This document shows, one piece after another, positions 11,456 to 17,728 of a stretch of DNA of 39,707 bases. Position 1 is the stretch's first letter. Each line of letters begins with the position of its first letter. Location of the stretch: contig JAIBDY010000019.1 in NCBI GenBank assembly GCA_024685995.1, forward strand, positions 1 to 39,707, in the 5' to 3' direction. The translations under genes and the position numbers were made by a program. Source of the stretch: Piscirickettsiaceae bacterium (lineage in GTDB: Bacteria > Pseudomonadota > Gammaproteobacteria > Nitrosococcales > Methylophagaceae). Under the pieces are notes generated by a model. That model saw nothing but the letters and a program-made list of their open reading frames with translations, was not told the DNA's origin and made no database searches.

Positions 11456-11878
11456 TCATTTTTCAGCTTGGCAGCGTTTACATATTCCGTAAATGTACAA
11501 ACTGTGCTCCGTCATCTCAAAGCCTTTTTCTGCCGCGATGGCCCGCTGGCGTTGCTCTATAACTTCATCAACAAACTCTTCAATTTGATTGCAACTGACG
11601 CATAACAGGTGATCGTGATGCGAGCCATCCTCAAGTTCAAATACCGCATGGCCGCCGTCAATACTTAAGCGCGAGACGAGTCCTGCACCTTCAAATTGCG
11701 TCAGTACTCGATAAACGGTCGCCAAACCAATTTCTTCGCCAGTCTCCAACAGAGCCTTATAAACATCTTCTGCACTCATATGGCGTTGCTCTGAGACTTC
11801 CAGTATTTCTAGGACTTTTAATCTTGGTAACGTAACCTTTAGTCCTGCTTTTCTCAAATCTTGCCTTTCCATACTCAT
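11456..11878 (-). CDS. fur: Ferric uptake regulator
   Basis: Fur is an iron-responsive transcriptional repressor. The start chosen at 11878 gives 140 residues (MSMERQDLRK), the normal family length, and has GAGG seven bases upstream. The frame is open further upstream, but that would overlap bamE. An N-terminal winged helix (SAEDVYKALLETGEEIGLATVYRVL) is followed by metal sites: HHDH at 87-90, CX2C at 93-96, and a second CX2C at 133-136. It is divergent from bamE and convergent with recN, the classic recN-fur-bamE neighbourhood. Confidence 0.97.
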   Translation of the reverse strand: MSMERQDLRKAGLKVTLPRLKVLEILEVSEQRHMSAEDVYKALLETGEEIGLATVYRVLTQFEGAGLVSRLSIDGGHAVFELEDGSHHDHLLCVSCNQIEEFVDEVIEQRQRAIAAEKGFEMTEHSLYIYGICKRCQAEK

Positions 11879-11953
11879 AAAGATGCCTCGTCGAAACTGA
11901 GCGATTAGCGTATCATCACAGTTTGATAAATTAATTGAAGATGTTAAATATAA

Positions 11954-12718
11954 ATGAAAACCGCCAACATTTACACTTTTTCGTTTCTCCTCCTCCTCCT
12001 GACTGCTTGCAGTAAAGACAAAATTCCGGGCGTTTATCGTATTGATATCCAGCAAGGCAACGAGATTACGCAGGAGATGATTGGTCAGTTAAAGCCGGGA
12101 ATGACGAAAAGTCAGGTTGCGTACGTGATGGGGACGCCACTTATCATCGATACCTTTCATCCTGATCGTTGGGATTATTTGTATAGCTATCACCCTGGTA
12201 ATGGTCAACGTGAACAGCGCCATATTACCCTGTATTTCAAACAGGACCAGTTAGACTATTTAGACGGTAACACGCGTATTGTAGCGCGAGAAGATATTCC
12301 AAGCATTGTCCGCGTCGATAGTAATGTTGTCGTGCCATTATCGGATAAAAAAATTGGCCTCATCAATGAGCTGAAAGACCGTATTGGTATGGAAGATGAA
12401 GACAGAGTAGAAGGCGCCGAAGACAAGCCAGACTTATTCAAAAACCGTCCTATTCCCGTACCCAAAAAATCGACGGGACTTATCGACCGCATCTCTGGCG
12501 CCGTAAGTTCAGAAGAGCGTCAAGAGCCTGAAGTTGAGAAAGCGTCCAAGCGCCCAAGCCTACTTAAACGTTTTATCGGCATAAATAACGATGAAGAAGC
12601 TAAGGATACAGCCCCCTTAAGCAATGAACAAACTGATCCGAAAGAAGATTCCGCCATTGTTGAGACAATAGCGGAACCCAGCTTTATTGACCGTATCAGA
12701 CATGCGTTAGGCTTATAA
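11954..12718 (+). CDS. bamE: Outer-membrane assembly lipoprotein BamE with long C-terminal extension
   Basis: BamE is the small lipoprotein of the BAM complex that inserts beta-barrels in the outer membrane. The signal ends in lipobox LTAC with Cys19. Residues 25-112 form the BamE/SmpA fold, including [17 protein letters not shown] and the DRWDYLYSY strand. The family is usually about 110-180 residues, but this protein has 254. The extra 130-140 residues are acidic, low-complexity linkers carrying four short amphipathic segments: [38 protein letters not shown] and [14 protein letters not shown]. The domain assignment is firm; the extension's role is unknown. Confidence 0.93.
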   Translation: MKTANIYTFSFLLLLLTACSKDKIPGVYRIDIQQGNEITQEMIGQLKPGMTKSQVAYVMGTPLIIDTFHPDRWDYLYSYHPGNGQREQRHITLYFKQDQLDYLDGNTRIVAREDIPSIVRVDSNVVVPLSDKKIGLINELKDRIGMEDEDRVEGAEDKPDLFKNRPIPVPKKSTGLIDRISGAVSSEERQEPEVEKASKRPSLLKRFIGINNDEEAKDTAPLSNEQTDPKEDSAIVETIAEPSFIDRIRHALGL

Positions 12719-12735
12719 GAGTAGTCTCCGACCGA

Positions 12736-13365
12736 TTAACGTACGGTAACGAATTGATCCTGCTCAGGCTGGTAACTGAGTAACTCGCCGACGCGCACGT
12801 CAAAATACCAGCCATGCAAGCTAAGCGTCCCTTGCTCGACACGCTCTTTGATACAAGAAAAACTTAATAAGTTTTCCAATGAAACCAAAATTGCTGCTTG
12901 TTCGCATGCTGCTAATTGTTGTTCAGCTGTATCATTACTATATTGGGTTTTCACCTTATCTTTAGCACGTTGAGCAATGGAAACCCAAGGCTGGATAAAT
13001 TGTGATGTCGCACTCCCATCATCTTGCCAAAGTGCTTGTATACCCCCACAGTTTGCATGTCCCATCACAATGATATTTTCAACCTTCAGGCTATTCACGG
13101 CAAATTCTAGCGCCGCGCTCGTACCATGATAATGCCCTCCTGTTTCACAAGGAGGCACTAAGTTCGCGACATTGCGAACGATGAATAAATCACCTGGATC
13201 ACAGTCAGTTAAGATAGCGGGATCCACGCGAGAGTCACAACAGGCTACCATTAAAGTCTTGGCTGGTTGCCCCTCTTTCATACTGTCATACAGCTGGCTG
13301 TCATCCCCAAAATATTCCCGCTGAAAGCGTTTGAATCCTGTTAATAATTTTTCTGTACTGGCCAT
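12736..13365 (-). CDS. can: Beta-class carbonic anhydrase
   Basis: This zinc enzyme interconverts CO2 and bicarbonate in the cytoplasm. The 209 residues carry the zinc ligands: Cys42 and Asp44 in the CXDXR motif (CCDSR), and His103 and Cys106 in GHANCGG. IVRNVANLVPP and GTSAALEFAV are family segments. The beta class is assigned from this motif set. It is convergent with bamE, with 17 bases between stops. Upstream (13366-13561) lies the terminator of the neighbouring repeat gene, so it should have its own promoter within roughly 100 bases. Confidence 0.95.
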   Translation of the reverse strand: MASTEKLLTGFKRFQREYFGDDSQLYDSMKEGQPAKTLMVACCDSRVDPAILTDCDPGDLFIVRNVANLVPPCETGGHYHGTSAALEFAVNSLKVENIIVMGHANCGGIQALWQDDGSATSQFIQPWVSIAQRAKDKVKTQYSNDTAEQQLAACEQAAILVSLENLLSFSCIKERVEQGTLSLHGWYFDVRVGELLSYQPEQDQFVTVR

Positions 13366-13464
13366 AAAATTGTCTCTTCCATTCGTTTCTGACGTATCTG
13401 TTACTTACAGTGTCGATACAGCGCTTTATCTTGCTCTGAAATAGCATGAGTCTTCGTACAATAA

Positions 13465-13499
13465 AAAGCTACCGTTACAATTAATGCAACGGTAGCTTT
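13465..13499 (-). terminator. Rho-independent terminator after the WYEAN-repeat gene
   Basis: Perfect 12-bp arms at 13465-13476 and 13488-13499 enclose an 11-base loop. On the minus strand the stem is followed by TTTTTAT. It lies about 60 bases beyond the stop of the WYEAN-repeat gene and is oriented to end its transcript. It also separates that gene from can. Confidence 0.85.
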
Positions 13500-13561
13500 C
13501 GGTGTCATTTTAACTCGCAGTGTTAAATCGTATGAGCGACATTAACGCTACACCTAAATAC

Positions 13562-14668
13562 TTATTTTTGACGATCTCGGATTGTCTTCGTATTGGCTTC
13601 ATACCACTTTTTCTTGACTGATTTAGTCCGCACTAAAGCAATATTGGCTTCATACCATTTCTTTTTCATATCGGCATGAGGATCAACGATAGTATTGGCT
13701 TCATACCAAGGCTTACTTAGACGTGACGTTCTTGCTGCCACCAAGTTAGCTTCATACCATTTCTGCTTCAATTCAGCATGCGGATCCGCATGTAAATTGG
13801 CTTCATACCAAGGGGTTACAGCTTCTGATTCTGCCTGATTGGCCTCATACCATTTTGCTTTGTTCGCCCTAACAGCCGTCAATGCGACTTCTAGATTGGC
13901 TTCATACCATTTTTTCTTGGTATCCGCATGTTGTTGCATATTGGCTTCATACCAAGGCGTTTCAACTGGGCTGGTCTCACGTGATGCAGCCTCATACCAT
14001 TTATGTTGACTACTACGAACCACCGCAGTATTAGCTTCATACCACTTACTTTTAACACGCTTAGCTTTAGCAAGCGCTAAATTGGCCTCATACCATTTAG
14101 TCTTAATATCACGATGCGGATCGAGGGGGATATTCGCTTCATACCAAGGCGTACGAGATCTACTTTGACGCGCAGTTTCTAAGTTGGCTTGGTACCACTT
14201 CTGTTTTGATTCTGAATATCGTTCATCACTAAATTCATACCAATGCTTTTCTGTCACTGCTTGGTCAAGGTTCGCTTCATACCATTTAGCTTGATTTACA
14301 CGTGCGGCTTCAAGGTTCGCTTCATACCATTTCTTTTTGATTTCGGCATGAGGTCCAGTATCAAGGTTCGCTTCATACCATGGTGTTGACGTAGGCGTTT
14401 GTCGTTGATTGGCTTCATACCATTTTGCACGGGTTACTTTGACAGATGACACCGCCGCTTTTAAATTCGCTTCGTACCATTTCTTTTTGGTATCTAAATG
14501 TTTTGTCATATTGGCTTCATACCAAGGCACTCCTGTTGCTTGCACAGGCTCATTATTGGCTTCATACCAAGGCGTACCTTGTTGCCGAGAAACAGGCGCT
14601 TTATTCTTTTTAGCCTTTGCTTTCAGGCTTTTAGGCCATTTTGTATCGATATGTATAGTTGTACTCAT
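13562..14668 (-). CDS. WYEAN-repeat protein, function unknown
   Basis: I do not recognise this family. The 368-residue protein starts from ATG with an AGGAG site eight bases upstream. It has no signal peptide, no transmembrane segment and no cysteine, and is lysine-rich. After a basic N-terminus (1-32) it consists of 21 WY motifs from Trp34 to Trp355. Eighteen read exactly WYEAN; the others are WYEFS, WYQAN and WYEAA. Motifs are 14-19 residues apart. Units are preceded either by a Pro (often TP) or by Lys, often KKK. Linkers include DPHADMKK-like and LEAAR-like helical stretches. Tryptophan, Tyr, Glu and Ala codons are kept while their synonymous third bases vary, so selection acts on the protein. 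A terminator follows. A multi-core peptide precursor, a scaffold of short binding motifs, or a nucleic-acid-binding cationic protein are all possible; none is shown. Confidence 0.88.
   Translation of the reverse strand: MSTTIHIDTKWPKSLKAKAKKNKAPVSRQQGTPWYEANNEPVQATGVPWYEANMTKHLDTKKKWYEANLKAAVSSVKVTRAKWYEANQRQTPTSTPWYEANLDTGPHAEIKKKWYEANLEAARVNQAKWYEANLDQAVTEKHWYEFSDERYSESKQKWYQANLETARQSRSRTPWYEANIPLDPHRDIKTKWYEANLALAKAKRVKSKWYEANTAVVRSSQHKWYEAASRETSPVETPWYEANMQQHADTKKKWYEANLEVALTAVRANKAKWYEANQAESEAVTPWYEANLHADPHAELKQKWYEANLVAARTSRLSKPWYEANTIVDPHADMKKKWYEANIALVRTKSVKKKWYEANTKTIRDRQK
13565..14569 (-). repeat. In-gene tandem array of 21 WYEAN-coding units
   Basis: The coding array runs from Trp34 to the end of the protein. 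Distances between successive Trp residues are 15, 15, 19, 14, 17, 15, 14, 15, 17, 17, 17, 15, 15, 15, 19, 14, 17, 17, 17 and 17. The series 15-15-19-14-17 occurs twice, starting at units 1 and 13, exactly 190 residues apart. Linkers match too: MTKHLDTKK against MQQHADTKK, and QRQTPTSTP against QAESEAVTP. An ancestral block of at least five units was therefore duplicated and then diverged. Confidence 0.9.
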
Positions 14669-14779
14669 AATTTAGCTCCTCGGATACGCTTGATTACCCG
14701 TTAGTCTGATGTTAACTCATAGTTATCACAAACTACAACTTTAACTCAGAGTATTTTATCGCTTACTTTCGGCTAGCCA

Positions 14780-15196
14780 TTATTCAAAACAATGCTTTTC
14801 AGCTTTCAGTTGCTGTAACAAGCTAATACGTTGTTGGACCAGTAAAATACGCCGCTGTTCCTTTTCTTCTACTGTTGCGGAGTAGCCCATATAGGCAAGT
14901 CCCGCTAGGCCTTGAACAATAGGGATAAACTCCATTGTCACCATCGCAGCAGCCACTTTATTTGCATCATCGACATAAAAAGGCGCTTTATAACTATATT
15001 GATAAGGTTGCATCTTCCGTATTGTATTATCTAACCCCACACAGCTGAGCTGTTCTACTTCTATGTTTCGCTCAATCACAGGCGGTTCAAAGTATATGGG
15101 CTCCAAAGGTACTGCTGGCAAGGTCACTGCCATTATAGGTTTGGATACGATGACGCTCATCGTCGCTATTGCCATGACACTTAACATTAATCTCAT
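14780..15196 (-). CDS. Small secreted or envelope protein, hypothetical
   Basis: I do not recognise a named family. The 138-residue protein has a cleavable-looking signal peptide (residues 1-23, ending IMA). Next comes a proline-rich stretch (LPAVPLEPIYFEPP), a hydrophobic segment at about 81-103, and a charged helical C-terminus ending KAEKHCFE. The only cysteines, 52 and 136, could form a disulfide in the periplasm. AAGGGA-like purines (GAAGGGAAAG) about eight bases upstream of the ATG make a good ribosome binding site. It lies 111 bases upstream of the WYEAN-repeat gene on the same strand with no clear terminator between, so co-transcription is possible. Confidence 0.7.
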   Translation of the reverse strand: MRLMLSVMAIATMSVIVSKPIMAVTLPAVPLEPIYFEPPVIERNIEVEQLSCVGLDNTIRKMQPYQYSYKAPFYVDDANKVAAAMVTMEFIPIVQGLAGLAYMGYSATVEEKEQRRILLVQQRISLLQQLKAEKHCFE

Positions 15197-15387
15197 ATAA
15201 GCTTTCCCTTCTCAATCGCATAACTATGTCATCGGCATATTGAATGAAATCTACACTTTTTAATGCCATCATAATCCTTTACTTTAATTTATTAAATATC
15301 GATTTAATGGCTAGTTTCATAGTCTTTTATAGCTTACGATACACATTAGATACTAAATACACACCATGTAATTTATGGAGCATCACA

Positions 15388-15701
15388 ATGACGGCGCAAG
15401 GTTATGAGGAAAAACGTGATTTCGCTAGGATGCGTATCGATACCGTAGTTACTTATAACATTAAAGGTAGCAGCAATCAGGCTTATCAAGGCACCAGTCA
15501 AAACTTGAGTGCCACTGGCCTGTATATGACAACGGATAACATTATTGATATCGGCACAGAAATCGAGTTATCCATCAACGCCAGCAATCAGCTGCTCCCG
15601 CCATTGAAGCTGATGGTCGCGTTGTTCGGTGTATTGCAGATGACGTGAACGCCAGTTTATTCCATGTTTCTATTGCCTTGCTTAATATCAAGCAAAATTA
15701 A
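15388..15701 (+). pseudogene. PilZ-domain protein interrupted by a frameshift
   Basis: PilZ domains bind c-di-GMP. The ATG at 15388 follows GGAG with seven bases spacing. The first frame gives RDFAR (the RxxxR motif) and NLSATGLYM (the [D/N]xSxxG motif), then loses similarity and stops at 15648. From about 15591 the overlapping frame continues as AAPAIEADGRVVRC, then VSIALLNIKQN, ending at a stop at 15699-15701. That is the expected final part of a PilZ domain. One base is missing around 15580-15600 relative to an intact gene of about 104 codons. No convincing slippery heptamer is visible. A sequencing error is the main alternative to a true pseudogene. Confidence 0.8.
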
Positions 15702-16336
15702 ACTCGATAACTACTCGTCGTCATCACTTTCGACACTAATGACATAGCCAGTTTAACTGGCGTAGGCAAATCGACACCACCAGCTTCCATCGCAACAATA
15801 CCATGATGGGCCTCGTCTATTTTCATTTGCGCTAAGATGGCGTGGCTTTTTGTATCTTTCTGTCCAATTTTCTCGATATGCTCATCTAAGTGTTTAACAA
15901 CTTGAGCCTCGGTTTCTGCCACAAATCCCAAGCTCCATTTATCGCCAACTTTCCCAGCAGCAGCCCCCAACACATACGACCCAATGTACCAAAATGGGTT
16001 CAATAAACTGGTCTGTCCACCTAATTCATTGACTCTCTGTTCACACCAAGCTAAATGATCATTTTCTTCAATTGCGGCTTGCGCCATTGCCTGTCTAACT
16101 TCGGGTAACTTTGCCGTCAACGCTTGTCCTTGGTAAAGCGCCTGAGCCGATACCTCTCCAGCATGGTTAACACGCATCAGCTTGGCGGCTAATTTCCGCT
16201 CTGAAGCGGACAAAAGAGGTTGCTCAACTTCATGCCCTGGTGTCGGTCTGCTAGTCTGCTTAGGTCTAGCCAATATAGTATTGATCGCTTTGTCACACTC
16301 GACGATAACCCTATCGATAAAATTATAGTTTCGCAT
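15698..16336 (-). CDS. coq7: 2-polyprenyl-3-methyl-6-methoxy-1,4-benzoquinol hydroxylase (demethoxyubiquinone hydroxylase)
   Basis: Coq7 is a diiron monooxygenase for the penultimate step of ubiquinone synthesis, acting at the inner membrane. The 212 residues contain predicted iron ligands Glu61 (VNHAGEVSAQ), Glu91 and His94 (EENDHLAW), Glu143 (AETEAQ), and Glu175 and His178 (DEAHHG). A hydrophobic patch near 115-130 (WYIGSYVLGAAAG) suits membrane association. It implies ubiquinone respiration, and this Coq7 route is the alternative to UbiF in gammaproteobacteria. Its stop codon overlaps the end of the broken PilZ frame on the other strand. Confidence 0.95.
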   Translation of the reverse strand: MRNYNFIDRVIVECDKAINTILARPKQTSRPTPGHEVEQPLLSASERKLAAKLMRVNHAGEVSAQALYQGQALTAKLPEVRQAMAQAAIEENDHLAWCEQRVNELGGQTSLLNPFWYIGSYVLGAAAGKVGDKWSLGFVAETEAQVVKHLDEHIEKIGQKDTKSHAILAQMKIDEAHHGIVAMEAGGVDLPTPVKLAMSLVSKVMTTSSYRV

Positions 16337-16368
16337 AAATACTCTGTACTGCGTGTTGTATTAAGTCT

Positions 16369-17325
16369 CTAATGAACATCTTTTTCAAAGAAAGTTTTCA
16401 ATGTTTTGGCGAGTTCTTGTGGTTGAAATTTGGCTAAATAAGCATCAGCACCGACATTTTTCCCCATTTCTTGATTCGCTTCTGCACTCAAGGAGGAATG
16501 CATAATAACCGGTAATTTTTGTAAGCGCTGATCCGCTTTGATTTTCTGTGTTAGTACATATCCATCCATTTCTGGCATTTCAACATCGGTTAAGACTAGT
16601 TGGATCTGTTCTAAAATATCCTGACCCGACGATTCACATTGACTTGCCATTTCATTCAATTGGCGCCACGCCCTTGCCCCATTAGGGTGGCTCAAATATT
16701 TAATGCCAAGATAATCTAATGTGTCAGTGATTTGTTTACGCGCAATTGCAGAATCATCAGCAAATAAAACCGTATAATTTTTATCGGTTGTCAATTTGGG
16801 CATATTGTCTAGTTTCATTTCTTCATAAAAACCACCCGCATCGGCCAAAATCTTTTCTACATCCATAATCATGACGAGTCGTTTATCTGATAGTTCAGAT
16901 ACCGCAGTCACTAAACCGCTTAAACGCTTAGATAATAATAATGGTGGTTCTTTAACTTGTTCCCAATTTAACCGTTGAATCGTATCAACCGCTGTCACTA
17001 AAAAGCCTTGAATATGACTATTGTATTCTGTAATCATTAGAATTTTAGGTTCGTCAGTAGACTTTAGATTACAAAATTTTTGCAAATTTATGATCGGCAC
17101 CATCTCACCGCGTAGACTGACAAAGCCCTCAATGCCATTAGGCATATCTGGTGCCGCGGTAATTTCAGGTACGTTTAACACTTCCCGCACCTTAAAAACA
17201 TTGATCCCAAAGATCTCATTACGACCCGTTTCGTCACTCGTACCCAAGTTAAACAACAATACTTCTAAATGATTCGTCCCAGCTAGTTTCGTTCTTTCAT
17301 CAACAGTCTCTATCAAATTAGCCAT
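16369..17325 (-). CDS. cheV: Chemotaxis coupling protein CheV (CheW domain plus receiver)
   Basis: CheV couples chemoreceptors to CheA and has a phosphorylatable receiver that tunes adaptation. The 318 residues split into a CheW-like domain (about 20-165; FKVREVLNVPEITAAPDMP, GFVSLRGEMVPIINL) and a receiver (about 184-315). The receiver has acidic pocket Asp190 and Asp191, phospho-acceptor Asp247 in VLTDVEMPEMDG, a conserved Ser near 277 and Lys299. The ATG has AAGGA nine bases upstream. No other che genes are nearby, so its chemotaxis partners must be elsewhere on the chromosome. Confidence 0.95.
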   Translation of the reverse strand: MANLIETVDERTKLAGTNHLEVLLFNLGTSDETGRNEIFGINVFKVREVLNVPEITAAPDMPNGIEGFVSLRGEMVPIINLQKFCNLKSTDEPKILMITEYNSHIQGFLVTAVDTIQRLNWEQVKEPPLLLSKRLSGLVTAVSELSDKRLVMIMDVEKILADAGGFYEEMKLDNMPKLTTDKNYTVLFADDSAIARKQITDTLDYLGIKYLSHPNGARAWRQLNEMASQCESSGQDILEQIQLVLTDVEMPEMDGYVLTQKIKADQRLQKLPVIMHSSLSAEANQEMGKNVGADAYLAKFQPQELAKTLKTFFEKDVH

Positions 17326-17728
17326 AACGACTTTCCTTAACAGTATTCAATATCACAATGGTTTAGTTATAGTGTTTTCTCTATCGCTGGTCAACCGTGT
17401 CATTTTTGTTTTTTGCTATTACTGCTAAAATATAAAAATCGGGCGATAAGCTGCTTACGCATTGCTTGCTACCCTTCTTAACCTTCTATCTCCCTTTAAT
17501 CTGGCTAGCCGGAGAAGACAATGATAAGAAAAATCATCAGTTAGACTAAATTAAGGTTAGAATGCTAAAATATAAGCGCTGGTTATTCTGATAGACCAAC
17601 GGTGTTTGTGGCGCACAATTTCATATATAGCCATCGACGAGCCCCAAGGCATCTGATTTCCCATAACCCCGCGCATTCTAAATCTCTTGCCAACAATTGG
17701 CAGCAATAACTGGAAACACCTCCCCCCA
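17326..17728. other. Divergent noncoding region between cheV and rnr
   Basis: About 400 bases without a supported gene. It holds two copies of the 13-mer TGCTAAAATATAA, at 17423-17435 and 17563-17575; the core TAAAAT resembles a -10 element. The second copy would leave rnr a leader of about 150 bases. An 8-bp palindrome, GGCTAGCC, lies near 17504. No RNA gene or known riboswitch is recognisable. Confidence 0.5.

Noticed and set aside
11879-12055. N-terminal extension of Fur to 199 residues
   Set aside because: The added 59 residues overlap bamE, resemble no Fur protein, and the ATG at 11878 has a good ribosome binding site and gives the normal length.
13562-14668. CRISPR-like array (regularly spaced near-identical short repeats with differing spacers on the plus strand)
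   Set aside because: The repeats are the reverse complement of WYEAN codons in one uninterrupted 368-codon frame with a ribosome binding site and terminator. Spacing is always a multiple of three and repeats vary at synonymous sites. No cas genes are present.
13562-14668. PqqA or methanobactin-type precursor
   Set aside because: PqqA is a single short peptide with a Glu-X3-Tyr core, and metal-chelating oxazolone or thioamide cores need Cys. This protein is long, repetitive and cysteine-free.
15541-15648. Programmed ribosomal frameshift in the PilZ gene
   Set aside because: No slippery heptamer or following stem-loop was found near the frame change. A one-base deletion or sequencing error is simpler.
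17500-17515. GGCTAGCC palindromes (also near 14771) as a shared regulator site
   Set aside because: Eight-base palindromes of this kind occur by chance, and the copies have no common flanks or gene function.
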